Below, piece by piece: positions 24,536 through 32,809 of a stretch of DNA of 64,000 bases. The notes below the pieces were generated by a model. The model worked only from the letters and a program-made list of their open reading frames with translations, was not told the DNA's origin and searched no databases. Each line of letters starts with the position of its first letter. Within the stretch, counting starts at the first letter, position 1. Source of the stretch: an uncultured Collinsella sp. Lineage in GTDB: Bacteria > Actinomycetota > Coriobacteriia > Coriobacteriales > Coriobacteriaceae. The stretch lies in contig UQIH01000005.1 of the NCBI GenBank assembly GCA_900541145.1, positions 53,931 to 117,930 on the forward strand, read 5' to 3'. Both the position numbers and the translations under genes were made by a program.

Positions 24536-25282
24536 CTAGAACAGGAAGCCGATGGCGATGAGGGCGATGCTGACGATGAGCACGGCGATGTCTAGGCCCT
24601 TGATGGGGTAGCGCTTGTACGAGCTGGCGCGCGTACGCAGATAGAAGCCGCGCTGTTCTGCCGCCAAGGCTGTGGCATCGGTCTTGCCCACGCTCGAGAT
24701 GAGCAGTGGCACACACAGTGGCAGCATGAGCTTAAGCTTCTTGATGGGGTTCTTGGTGTCATACTCGACGCCGCGTGCGGTCTGCGCCTCCATGATGGCG
24801 TTCATCTCCTGACCAAACACCGGCACAAAGCGCAGCGCCGTGGTAAAGGTGAAGGCATAGCGATACGGCACGTGCAGCACCTCGACGCAGGCGTTGGCAA
24901 GGTCGTTGAGCTTGGTCACCATGAGCATGAGGATGAGCGGTAACGCCACACCCAGCAGGCGCAGGCAGGCCTTCGATCCTGTGACGAGGCCCGTGTCGGT
25001 GATAAAACTCCACACCACGTTGCCATCGCGCATAAAGGCCAGCTGGAGCACCAGCATGATAAGCGCGAGCGGAATCAGCAACTTGAGCAGCGAGAACAGA
25101 CGGTCGACGACGCCGGCATAGGCACCCAGCGCAAGGGTGAGTGCCAAAAAGCCCAGCAGCGCCACGTAGGTGTCGGACAAGAAGATGCCGACGATGATGG
25201 CGGCGGCGAGGCCCAGTTTGACGACGGGGTTCAGGCGATGCAGCAGCGTGTCACCCGGCATGTAGTCGATGACGTTAACCAC
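24536..25282 (-). CDS. ECF transporter transmembrane component (EcfT)
   Basis: 248 residues with four to five hydrophobic helices and the two EcfT coupling motifs (TARGVEYDT and ERGFYLRTRASS) that contact the ATPases. Start is GTG 25282 with GAGGAG 10 bases upstream inside the ATPase gene, giving an 8-base overlap and likely coupled translation. It is the third gene of the S, A-A, T operon. Confidence 0.88.
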   Translation of the reverse strand: MVNVIDYMPGDTLLHRLNPVVKLGLAAAIIVGIFLSDTYVALLGFLALTLALGAYAGVVDRLFSLLKLLIPLALIMLVLQLAFMRDGNVVWSFITDTGLVTGSKACLRLLGVALPLILMLMVTKLNDLANACVEVLHVPYRYAFTFTTALRFVPVFGQEMNAIMEAQTARGVEYDTKNPIKKLKLMLPLCVPLLISSVGKTDATALAAEQRGFYLRTRASSYKRYPIKGLDIAVLIVSIALIAIGFLF

Positions 25283-27026
25283 GGTGGACCATCTCCTCGG
25301 TAATGCGAACGACATCGGTGACCTCGCTCACCTGCGCAAAAGCGGGCGAGACGGAAGATACCAGACGGCGCGAGAGTTCAATAACCTGGGGAGGCTCCAC
25401 GTAGGCACGCCGCATGAGATCGATGTTCGAGAATAGCTCGTGCGTGCGGCCGCGGTCGAGGATGCGACCGTCGGCCATTACCACAATGCGCTCGGCAAAA
25501 TCCGAGACGACTTCCATATCGTGGCAGACCATGATAACGGCGCAGCCGCGCTCGGCCATGGTGCGCACGGTTTCCATGACGGTCATGCACTCGCGGTAGT
25601 CAAGGCCGCTCGTGGGCTCGTCGAGCACCACGACTTTGGGCTCTACGACTACGACGGAGGCAAGCGCCACCATTTGTCGCTGGCCGCGCGAGAGCGAGAA
25701 GGGCGCCTCGTCGGCCGGCAAGCCAAAGTGGTCGATGACGAGCTGGGCGCGACGCAGCGCCTCGGCACGGTCGATGCCAGCAAGCTCCAGGCCAAAGGCG
25801 ACCTCGTCGAGCACGGTGTCCTTGCAGATCTGACGGTCGGGGTTTTGGAAGAGGGTCGCGACCTCGCGAGCGATGCGGCTCGTGGGAACGGCTGCGGTAT
25901 CCAGGCCCGTAACGCGTACGCTGCCCGAGGAAGGCTTAAGCAGGCCCATGAGCAGCTTGGTGAGCGTAGTCTTGCCGGCGCCGTTTTGGCCGACGATGCC
26001 CACGAGCTCGCCAGGATAGAGCGTCAGGCTAAGGTCGTGTACGGCGGCGCCACCATTGGGATAGGCAAACTCAACATGGTCGAAGGTGAGTACGGGTTCG
26101 GCGTCCTTGGCATGAGGACGCAACGACGGTGCATGCGGGGAACCGGCGGGCGCCTGAGCTTCGATAGCCGCGTGCGCGGGGTCGACGATGCCCGAAATCA
26201 TGCGCACGGCCTCATCGACATCCAAGCAGGGGGTACCGCTTGCCAGGCCATCGGCCTCGAGGCTATTGAAGATGCGCGTGACGCGAGGGCAGTCGACGCC
26301 GATGGCACGGAGCTCGTCGGTATGCGCGAAGACCTCGTGTGGCTCGCCCTGCAGCGCGATTTCGCCATGGTTGAGCACGAGCACGCGGTTGCAGTACTCC
26401 GAGAGCAGGGCGACCTTTTGCTCAACGACGACGATGGTGATTCCAAGTGCGCGGTTTGCCTCACGCAGCGTCTCGAAGACCAACGTGGAGCTGGCGGGGT
26501 CGAGTGCCGCGGTGGGCTCGTCGAGAACCAAGACACGCGGGCGCATGGCGAGGATGGCGGCGATGGCTACCTTTTGCTTCTGTCCGCCCGAGAGCGTGGC
26601 GATCTCGCGGTCGCGCAGGTCGCTGATGCCGACGGTCTCGAGCGTATCGCTCACGCGCTGCTCGATCTGGTCGTGGGGAACGCCAAAGTTCTCGAGGCCA
26701 AAGAGCATCTCGTCCTCGACGACCGAGGCGACCATCTGCGTGTCGATATCCTGCAGCACACTGCCGACGGTTTGCGACACGTCGGTCAGCGAGACCTCGC
26801 AGGTGTCGTGACCGTCAACCATGACGGACCCAAAGAACGTGCCGGTGTAGTGGTGGGGCACGGCACCTGACAGGCAGGCGGCAAGCGTGGACTTGCCGGC
26901 GCCCGAGGGCCCGATGATGCCGATGAAATCTCCCTTGTTCACGCCGAGCGAGATGTGGCTGAGCGCCTGCTCGGTCTGCGTGCCATAGGAGAACGAGACA
27001 TCGTCGACGTTGATGATCGTTTCCAT
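25275..27026 (-). CDS. ECF transporter ATPase, two ABC domains fused
   Basis: 583 residues with two ABC domains. Domain 1 has Walker A GPSGAGKST, signature LSGGQKQK and Walker B VLVLDEPTAALD. Domain 2, from about residue 310, has GQNGAGKTT, the variant signature LSRGQRQM and VVVLDEPTSGLD. The fusion provides both EcfA subunits. ATG 27026 has AAAGG upstream. The 210 bases before it contain two inverted-repeat elements. Confidence 0.92.
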   Translation of the reverse strand: METIINVDDVSFSYGTQTEQALSHISLGVNKGDFIGIIGPSGAGKSTLAACLSGAVPHHYTGTFFGSVMVDGHDTCEVSLTDVSQTVGSVLQDIDTQMVASVVEDEMLFGLENFGVPHDQIEQRVSDTLETVGISDLRDREIATLSGGQKQKVAIAAILAMRPRVLVLDEPTAALDPASSTLVFETLREANRALGITIVVVEQKVALLSEYCNRVLVLNHGEIALQGEPHEVFAHTDELRAIGVDCPRVTRIFNSLEADGLASGTPCLDVDEAVRMISGIVDPAHAAIEAQAPAGSPHAPSLRPHAKDAEPVLTFDHVEFAYPNGGAAVHDLSLTLYPGELVGIVGQNGAGKTTLTKLLMGLLKPSSGSVRVTGLDTAAVPTSRIAREVATLFQNPDRQICKDTVLDEVAFGLELAGIDRAEALRRAQLVIDHFGLPADEAPFSLSRGQRQMVALASVVVVEPKVVVLDEPTSGLDYRECMTVMETVRTMAERGCAVIMVCHDMEVVSDFAERIVVMADGRILDRGRTHELFSNIDLMRRAYVEPPQVIELSRRLVSSVSPAFAQVSEVTDVVRITEEMVHRG

Positions 27027-27044
27027 GGATACCTTTCATAGTCA

Positions 27045-27088
27045 TTGGGGACGTTCTTTAATGACTAGTCGTTTAAGAACGTCCCCAA
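27045..27088. repeat. Inverted repeat TTGGGGACGTTCTT
   Basis: TTGGGGACGTTCTT (27045-27058) pairs with AAGAACGTCCCCAA (27075-27088). It lies between the EcfS and EcfA genes; no U-run on the minus strand, so it is not an obvious terminator. Confidence 0.7.
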
Positions 27089-27131
27089 AAGCTAGCCGTT
27101 TGGGACAGTCTTTGGTGGTGAAGCACGGAGA

Positions 27132-27232
27132 CGGCTTTACGAAGGACCCCAGGTTAGCGCGAAAGAGGAGCGAAGCGTGCTTGGGAGCGCGAGCGACGAA
27201 TGAACGCCAAGATGGGGTGGCTCGTAAAGCCG
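27132..27232. repeat. 101-bp element with 20-bp terminal inverted repeats
   Basis: CGGCTTTACGAAGGACCCCA at 27132-27151 matches the complement of 27213-27232 except at three bases in the middle. The inner sequence has no gene. It lies in the EcfS-EcfA gap and looks like a small inserted palindromic element (MITE/REP-like) or an mRNA-processing structure. Confidence 0.6.
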
Positions 27233-27238
27233 AGCGGG

Positions 27239-27811
27239 TTAGTTGAGCTTCAGGGCCTTCTGGATGGGCAAGTAGAGGGCGCCGACCAGAATGGCGTTAA
27301 AGACGGCGGTCATGGCGACGACGGGCAGCATGGCGGCGGCGAGCTCGCCGACCACGCCGAGCATGGCCATCTTGATGATCATGAAGATGGCGCCGGAGAC
27401 AAAGGTGGTCAGGAAGGTTGCGACAATGGCGATGGCGGGCTTGACCTGACCGTTCTTGCCAGCGGCGTTGACGATGCCGGCCATGAGCATGGCGGCGATG
27501 CCCTCGGCGGCAAAATCGACGAACGGCGAAGTGGTGGTGATCTGGATCACGGCAGCCGAGATGAGGCCAATAACGAGCGCCTGGCCGATGTTGGGGCGAA
27601 CGACCAGGATGGTGAGGCAGAAGGCCGAGATGATGAACTCGGGGCTGATCATGCCGCCCGAGATGCCCGAGATGGCCTTGCCGACGGTGAAGTTGAGGAT
27701 GAAGCCGGCAGCGAGCAGGATGGCGAGCAGGACGAGAGCACGGACGTCAAGTTTGCCGCGGTCGGCGGTCTGGACGGTGCGGGGCTGGGTGGCGGTGGTG
27801 TTCTGAGACAT
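27239..27811 (-). CDS. ECF transporter substrate-binding (S) component, probable tryptophan uptake
   Basis: 190 residues from ATG 27811 (GAAAGG at 27821-27826). After a polar start there are five to six hydrophobic helices (LVLLAILLAAGFILNFTVG, FIISAFCLTILVV, QALVIGLISAAVIQITT, FLTTFVSGAIFMIIKMAML and others), the size and layout of ECF S components such as TrpP. The substrate is suggested by the leader: a short upstream gene with three consecutive Trp codons followed by a terminator, i.e. tryptophan attenuation. Confidence 0.82.
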   Translation of the reverse strand: MSQNTTATQPRTVQTADRGKLDVRALVLLAILLAAGFILNFTVGKAISGISGGMISPEFIISAFCLTILVVRPNIGQALVIGLISAAVIQITTTSPFVDFAAEGIAAMLMAGIVNAAGKNGQVKPAIAIVATFLTTFVSGAIFMIIKMAMLGVVGELAAAMLPVVAMTAVFNAILVGALYLPIQKALKLN

Positions 27812-27886
27812 GGTGAAAATCCTTTCGGAATGGGAGTGCAAGAGAAAAGCGGAGGCGCGTGATGCGAATGCGATCGGGCTCGAGAT

Positions 27887-27919
27887 AGAAAAAGGCCCCC
27901 GGTCGAAACCGGAGGCCTT
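27887..27919 (-). terminator. Attenuator terminator in the ECF operon leader
   Basis: On the minus strand AAGGCCTCCGGT, loop TTCG, ACCGGGGGCCTT, then TTT: a 12-bp stem (one mismatch) ending 76 bases before the EcfS start and 37 bases after the Trp leader peptide stop. Confidence 0.85.
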
Positions 27920-27955
27920 CCAATCACCTAGAGCGCAAAAACAGGCGTGAGGGAC

Positions 27956-28024
27956 TCACTGTCGACCGATCGTATTCGCATCACGCCACCACCAGTTGTT
28001 GAGAGAGTTCATCGTGTTCTTCAT
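27956..28024 (-). CDS. Tryptophan leader peptide (22 aa, Trp-Trp-Trp)
   Basis: ATG 28024 with an ideal AAGGAG at 28033-28038. Codons 11-13 are TGG TGG TGG, and the frame stops at TGA 27956. The segment coding WWWR (27981-27987 on the plus strand TCACGCC) can pair with GGCGTGA at 27944-27950, the 1:2 pairing of classical attenuation, before the terminator. Ribosome stalling at scarce Trp-tRNA would free segment 2 and favour read-through into the ECF operon. Too short for standard gene finders. Confidence 0.85.
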   Translation of the reverse strand: MKNTMNSLNNWWWRDANTIGRQ

Positions 28025-28082
28025 GTTGGTGGCTCCTTTCGTGATGCCGTGGCGCGGTCGCACCTAGTTGCTGTTGCGCTGC

Positions 28083-28088
28083 ACTATA
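28083..28088 (-). promoter_or_regulatory. Putative extended -10 of the ECF/tryptophan operon
   Basis: Minus strand TGCTATAGT (TATAGT 28088-28083 with upstream TG), 59 bases before the leader peptide start; -35 is weak. Confidence 0.5.
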
Positions 28089-28109
28089 GCACAGCGAAGT
28101 GTGTGCGGG

Positions 28110-28132
28110 GAAATCTTTTTTGAAAAGATTTC
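28110..28132. terminator. Hairpin GAAATCTTTT/AAAAGATTTC
   Basis: Near-perfect 10-bp AT-rich palindrome upstream of the ECF promoter. It may be a secondary terminator for the C69 gene or a regulator site overlapping the -35 region. Confidence 0.45.
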
Positions 28133-28162
28133 AGGCGGGTTTCCCGCCGGTCAAAAGAGCGG

Positions 28163-28203
28163 GCTGAGCGGGCGTGGTGACTCATGTGCCCCGCCCGCTC
28201 AGC
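28163..28203 (-). terminator. Terminator of the C69 dipeptidase gene
   Basis: GCTGAGCGGGCG pairs with CGCCCGCTCAGC; on the minus strand it is followed by CCGCTCTTTTG. Confidence 0.7.
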
Positions 28204-28210
28204 TAAGACG

Positions 28211-30187
28211 TTACTCCTTATTGCGACGGTAGAGGAAGTAACCGCCCGCGGAGATGACGGCAACGCCAGCGATGGCGAATGCGGCCACCATGCGGCCATC
28301 AAAACGATCGCCAGTGGTGGGCAGGCCGCCCTTGGTGTTCGTCTTGTTAGTGGTTACCGTGGTCGTGGTGTCCGACTTGCCAGGCTTCTCAGGCTTGGCG
28401 GCCGGCTGCTCGGGCTTAGCGGGCTGCTCGGGCTTAGCGGGCTGCTCGGGAGTGCCAGGCTGCTCAGGAGTGCCGGGCTGATCCGGGGTGACCGGATCGG
28501 TGGCAAGAGCGTCCTTGGCGTAGGTGATGGACACCTTGAGGCCGTTGGTCTCGGTGTCCAGGTCGCTCGGGGTGAAGGGCTGGTCGAAGTTTTCGGCCTT
28601 CTGATAGGCGCGCATCTCCTGGAGCAGTGCCTTGCACTTCTTGTAGGTGTTCTCGGTAGCAGCCTTGCCGGCCTTGTTGGCCAGGGCAGTGCGGCCCTCG
28701 GTGGTCGTCTCGGCCAGCATGGCGGCGTCAACTTCCTTGTTCTGCTCGATGAGCTCGTTCTGGAGCGCATCGAGGTAGGCGCGGACGCTGGTGGCGAATT
28801 GTGCGCGGTTCGCGAAGCAAAGCGAGTTGATGTCCATCAGGACGTAGTTAATGGAGTTCTCGGGCTCTTCGTTGTTCACGATGTCCGTCTCGCTGCAGTG
28901 ACCATAATCAACGGTCTGGTCGCTGAAGTAGGGGCTGACTTCGGTCATCAGAGCGGAGTATAGCGGGATAGCGACGGAGAACTCGGCGCAGGAGAGCATC
29001 TCCCACTGGATGGTTGCTACCTCGGAGTCATAGCCCTTTCGAATCTGGAAGAGGTTGGCCTCGGCGTTGCGGTCGGAACCGATGCTGCTGACACCGTCAG
29101 TATTGGCATTAAGGCCGGGGACTTTTTCACCGCGGTTGCCGAAGGCGCGAATCAGCTCAAACGTGTTCCAGTCGGACTTGCCGGGCTGGAAGAACAGCGG
29201 CTGCATCTCGTGAACCATGGCACCGAGCGTGACGTCATTCTTGTCCTTGTCCTTGACGATCTCGTAGTCGGTGCCCTCGGTCAGCGGAGCCATAAAGTAG
29301 TCGCGGCCCTGGATATAACGCGCCCAAGAGCCCATGCCCGTATTGTTGATAGATGCACCGTAGGTCTGGGCAACATCGAACTGTCCGTCTTCAAAGTACT
29401 TGGCGAAGCCCTTCTCTTCGGGCATAGTCTTGATCCCCTCAGAGTGGAGGCAGTTCTCAGGATCGTCAAGATTGACCTGGAAATTGAGGTTACTAATGTT
29501 GGGGTTGACCGAAGCGACGTCGTCGGTCAGCTTCATAGCGATCCACTGGTGGCCGGAAAGCGCGGCGAACAGCCAAGTCTCGGTGTTGTCGGCGATGATG
29601 ATCTGGTCGTTGGAGTAGACACCCTGCTCGTCGATCAGGGTGCCGATGAGCTCGACGCCCTCGCGGGCCGTTGCGCTCTCGCCCAAGATGACGCCCGCGT
29701 AGCTGTACTCGCCGATGCCGGTATTTTTGACCTCGGGATTTGCTTTGTGGGCATGCCTAGTCGTGGGATCCGCTGCCTTGGCATCGTCGTTGTAGGAGGT
29801 GCTCAGCGTTGCGGAGCAGGAGACGCCCTTCTCATTGATGCCGGCCTCGGAGTAGGCATCCCAGCGTCCATCCCACTCAGCAGGATGGTCGCGCACGTAG
29901 CTGTAACGATACGTAGTCTTGGTCGAGGTGTAGGAGAATTCGGACTCGTTCGAGCTGTAGGTATGACCAGGGCCATGAGAGGGCTCGATGCCATAGTGTT
30001 TGAGGTAACGAGTGCCAATGTCCTCGGTGCGGCCATAGTACGTGTTACCGTCGGCCGTAAGGTTCTTGCCCATGTACATCTGCGTGCAGGCGAGCGCAGA
30101 CGTCGGCATGGACATGATGGTTGCAGCTCCAAAGGCGAGGCCTATGCCTAGCTTCTTGAGCGCGTTGACGGGGTGAGTTTTCCTCAT
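28211..30187 (-). CDS. Secreted, wall-anchored C69 dipeptidase
   Basis: 658 residues. Signal peptide to A33, immediately followed by C34, the expected N-terminal nucleophile of family C69 (CTQMYMGKNLTADGNTYYGRTED). The catalytic domain runs to about residue 540 (NDDAK, GESATAREGVELIG, ADNTETWLFAALSGHQW). A helical stretch follows, then a Pro/Glu/Lys repeat region with PEQPGTPEQPAKPEQP at about 560-600, and a sortase signal LPTTG at 622-626 with a hydrophobic helix and RRNKE tail. It would cleave dipeptides at the cell surface, feeding amino acids. Transcribed alone. Confidence 0.92.
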   Translation of the reverse strand: MRKTHPVNALKKLGIGLAFGAATIMSMPTSALACTQMYMGKNLTADGNTYYGRTEDIGTRYLKHYGIEPSHGPGHTYSSNESEFSYTSTKTTYRYSYVRDHPAEWDGRWDAYSEAGINEKGVSCSATLSTSYNDDAKAADPTTRHAHKANPEVKNTGIGEYSYAGVILGESATAREGVELIGTLIDEQGVYSNDQIIIADNTETWLFAALSGHQWIAMKLTDDVASVNPNISNLNFQVNLDDPENCLHSEGIKTMPEEKGFAKYFEDGQFDVAQTYGASINNTGMGSWARYIQGRDYFMAPLTEGTDYEIVKDKDKNDVTLGAMVHEMQPLFFQPGKSDWNTFELIRAFGNRGEKVPGLNANTDGVSSIGSDRNAEANLFQIRKGYDSEVATIQWEMLSCAEFSVAIPLYSALMTEVSPYFSDQTVDYGHCSETDIVNNEEPENSINYVLMDINSLCFANRAQFATSVRAYLDALQNELIEQNKEVDAAMLAETTTEGRTALANKAGKAATENTYKKCKALLQEMRAYQKAENFDQPFTPSDLDTETNGLKVSITYAKDALATDPVTPDQPGTPEQPGTPEQPAKPEQPAKPEQPAAKPEKPGKSDTTTTVTTNKTNTKGGLPTTGDRFDGRMVAAFAIAGVAVISAGGYFLYRRNKE

Positions 30188-30422
30188 TTTCCCTCCCAGC
30201 GTGCGAAAGCCCTCTGTTGCCAGAGGGCTTCAGCCAATAAAGACACCCCATTGGCGTAACGAACTGGAAACAATATTCATCTATGAAAGAAACTTACTCG
30301 ATAAGCGTAATGAAATATGCGATGAGTGGTTAATTATACTCAGTTTGTAGCTTTACTTTAATAAAGACGCCCTGTGATTACTGTAGCCGAATAAAGTAGC
30401 TGGAATGCCCGAAATGAAAATC
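30188..30422 (-). promoter_or_regulatory. Long AT-rich leader/promoter region of the C69 dipeptidase gene
   Basis: A consensus -10 TATAAT lies on the minus strand at 30338-30333, with TTAAAG 17 bases upstream as a weak -35, giving an untranslated leader of about 140 bases. The leader contains a perfect stem AAGCCCTCTG/CAGAGGGCTT (30207-30230) close to the start codon and the repeated GTCTTTATT. No gene is seen here. Confidence 0.55.
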
Positions 30423-30457
30423 CCCCCGCTGTTTGGCAAATGCATAAACAGCAGGGG
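30423..30457 (-). terminator. Terminator after the lipid kinase and small membrane protein genes
   Basis: CCCCTGCTGTTT pairs with AAACAGCGGGGG on the minus strand, followed by ATTTTC. Confidence 0.75.
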
Positions 30458-30493
30458 AGACGATAATTGGATGAATATCATACCAATGTGGAA

Positions 30494-30586
30494 TTACTTC
30501 TTCCGGCGGTGGATCACGTTGATCGCATAGCCGACGAGCATGGCCAAAACGATGATGATAAAGCCGAGCAGGGGATTGTCGTTCAT
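30494..30586 (-). CDS. 30-residue single-pass membrane protein
   Basis: ATG 30586 behind AGGAGGA (30591-30597), which overlaps the end of the lipid kinase gene. The product is MNDNPLLG, then the helix FIIIVLAMLVGYAINVI, then HRRKK. This is the usual size and charge pattern of small membrane-bound regulators. Close spacing suggests co-translation with the kinase. Function unknown. Confidence 0.65.
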   Translation of the reverse strand: MNDNPLLGFIIIVLAMLVGYAINVIHRRKK

Positions 30587-30595
30587 AGGGTCCTC

Positions 30596-31513
30596 CTATT
30601 TTCCGAGCGGGGAGAATTCGTCGACGATGAGGTCGAGGCATTGTGGAAGCGCGCGGGCTCCAAAGACGCCCGAATTGCTGGAGATAATTTCGCCATCGAA
30701 CTGCATGCCCAGCGACGGGGTGCAGGTGATCTTGGCTTCCTTGGTCTGGATGATCTTGAACTGCGGGCGACCGAGTACCTTGCCGGCGGGGTCGAGTGCG
30801 GCGGTGATCACAGTCGGTAGAAGCTGCACAGTTTTTACGGGTTCGATGACCGCAATGTCGACCATGCCATCGTTCATACGGCAGTCGGGGAACAGGTTGA
30901 TGTCGTTTTGGATGACCGAGGTGTTGCCGGCCATGCAGCAGATGCCGTCGAGCTCCTCGACAATGCCGTCATGCTCAATCGTAAAGTGCGCCACCGTGGG
31001 ATTGGGCGTGGCGAGCGCGGAGAGGAAGTAGGCGATCTCGCCGATGTCGTTTTTGGTGGGGGCGGCCTTCATCATGATCTCGGCGTCGAAGCCCGAGCCG
31101 GCGATGATGATAAAGCCGTGGCGCTTCTCGTTGCCGTTCTCGTCGAGCCAAAAGAGCTCACCCATGTCGACTTTGACCGTACGACCGGCACGGCAGGCCT
31201 TGGCGAGCGCCGCTGCCTCGGGGGCATTGCCGATGTTGTTGAAGAACAGGCAGGCTGTGCCGGAGGGGAAGACGAGCGTGGGGACACCGCACCCGCGCAT
31301 CTGGTCGAGCACGTTGGAGACGGTGCCGTCGCCGCCCGAAACGACCACGCGATCAAACTCGCGCACGTCTGCCACGGCATCCTCGGGCTCCATGCCATCG
31401 CCGATAAAACGCATCACGACCTCGTCGCCGCCCTGCGCGAGGGCGTGCGTAAATGCGTAGATTTCATCTGAGCTGGGGCCCGATGCCGGGTTGTGGATGA
31501 TAAGGCAGCGCAT
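30596..31513 (-). CDS. Diacylglycerol kinase-family lipid kinase (YegS/DgkB type)
   Basis: 305 residues. The nucleotide-binding DAGK domain has HNPASGPSS at the start, VVVSGGDGTVSNVL (the GGDGT motif) and FPSGTACLFF. The C-terminal half is beta-rich with AGSGFDAEIM and MNDGMVDIAVI. It phosphorylates a membrane lipid, probably diacylglycerol. ATG 31513; the operon continues into the 30-residue membrane protein. Confidence 0.88.
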   Translation of the reverse strand: MRCLIIHNPASGPSSDEIYAFTHALAQGGDEVVMRFIGDGMEPEDAVADVREFDRVVVSGGDGTVSNVLDQMRGCGVPTLVFPSGTACLFFNNIGNAPEAAALAKACRAGRTVKVDMGELFWLDENGNEKRHGFIIIAGSGFDAEIMMKAAPTKNDIGEIAYFLSALATPNPTVAHFTIEHDGIVEELDGICCMAGNTSVIQNDINLFPDCRMNDGMVDIAVIEPVKTVQLLPTVITAALDPAGKVLGRPQFKIIQTKEAKITCTPSLGMQFDGEIISSNSGVFGARALPQCLDLIVDEFSPLGK

Positions 31514-31543
31514 ACTTACGTTCCCGTTCTGTGACTAACCGAG

Positions 31544-31549
31544 TATAGT
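31544..31549 (+). promoter_or_regulatory. Putative -10 element of rnd
   Basis: TATAGT at 31544-31549 in the divergent gap between the lipid kinase and RNase D genes. Confidence 0.4.
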
Positions 31550-31611
31550 TGTAAGGCAATGCCGATATCCTACCCGTGTTTTTCGGGCCTAACCTTATTC
31601 GATGGGTTGAT

Positions 31612-32745
31612 ATGTACATTTCCACACATCAGGCTCTACTCGACTTTTGCCAGCGCGCCCGTGAGTTCGACGCGATTGCCGTCGATACCGAGTTTTTGCG
31701 CGAGCGCACGTTCCATCCGCGTCTGTGCTTGGTTCAGATTGCCACCCCTGCCGAGAGCGTCGCGGTCGATCCCTTGGTAATCGACGACCTATCGCCGCTG
31801 GCCGAGCTTATGGCCGACGAGAGTGTGATCAAGGTTTTCCACGCTTGCTCGCAGGATATGGAGGTCATGCTCCATACCGTAGGCGTGCTGCCGCGTCCGA
31901 TTTTTGACACGCAGGTGGCCGCCGCCTTTTTGGGCGAGCGCCAGCAGATTTCCTACGGCGCGCTCGTGCAGGCGTTTTGCGGCGTCTCATTGCCCAAGAC
32001 CGAGTCACTGACCGACTGGTCGCGTCGCCCGCTGACCGATAAGCAGATTGAGTACGCGATCGATGACGTCAAGTACCTGATTGTCGCCTATACCGAGATG
32101 ATGAGCCGCCTGCGCGAGCTGGGCCGCGTGGACTGGGTGCTCGACGAGCTGCGCCCGCTGGCTGACGAGTCGCACTATCGCGCCGATCGCCACGAGGCGT
32201 TCCGCAAGGTCAAACGCATCAATTCGTGCAGCCGTCACCAGTTGGGCATCGCGCGCGAGCTCGCCGCCTGGCGCGAGGACCGCGCCGAGCGGCGTAACAT
32301 CCCGCGCAAGTGGGTCATGTCCGACGACACGCTGCTTGCGCTCGTTAAGCGCAATCCCGTGCGCGTTGAGGAGTTCCGTAGCATTCGCGGTACCGATCAG
32401 TTGGGGGAGCGCGACGTGGACGGTGCGCTCATGGCCATCAAGCGCGGCGCGAGCTGCCCGCACGATCGCCTGCCGCTCATGGTGCGCGGGCACCGTCAGA
32501 TTTCGCCGGAGTTGGAGAGCGTGACGGACCTGATGTATGCGCTCATTCGCCTAGTTGCCGAGCGCTCGGGCGTGGCGACCTCGGTCATTGCCTCGCGCGA
32601 TGACCTGGCCGACTATATTGAGCATCCCGAGCAGAGCCCCTTGCGCGAAGGCTGGCGTTTTGAGCTTGTGGGCTCGCGTCTGGACGATCTGCTTTCCGGC
32701 AATATGGGGTTGACGGTGAAGGACGGAAAAATCGAATTGCTGTAA
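31612..32745 (+). CDS. rnd: Ribonuclease D
   Basis: 377 residues. DEDD exonuclease residues are visible as VDTEF, FHACSQDMEVM, FDTQVAA and YAIDDVKYL. An HRDC domain follows (SRHQLGIARELAAWREDRAERRNIPRKWVMSDDTLLALVKRNP). It trims 3' ends of tRNA precursors and other RNAs. ATG 31612 aligns with the family start but has only a weak ribosome binding site; GTG 31576 is an alternative. Confidence 0.9.
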   Translation: MYISTHQALLDFCQRAREFDAIAVDTEFLRERTFHPRLCLVQIATPAESVAVDPLVIDDLSPLAELMADESVIKVFHACSQDMEVMLHTVGVLPRPIFDTQVAAAFLGERQQISYGALVQAFCGVSLPKTESLTDWSRRPLTDKQIEYAIDDVKYLIVAYTEMMSRLRELGRVDWVLDELRPLADESHYRADRHEAFRKVKRINSCSRHQLGIARELAAWREDRAERRNIPRKWVMSDDTLLALVKRNPVRVEEFRSIRGTDQLGERDVDGALMAIKRGASCPHDRLPLMVRGHRQISPELESVTDLMYALIRLVAERSGVATSVIASRDDLADYIEHPEQSPLREGWRFELVGSRLDDLLSGNMGLTVKDGKIELL

Positions 32746-32809
32746 GGAAGCCTAGCCGTTTGAGTGGGTAGAATGCCTTCAACGTGTAACTCGATTCGGA
32801 GGAATTCGC

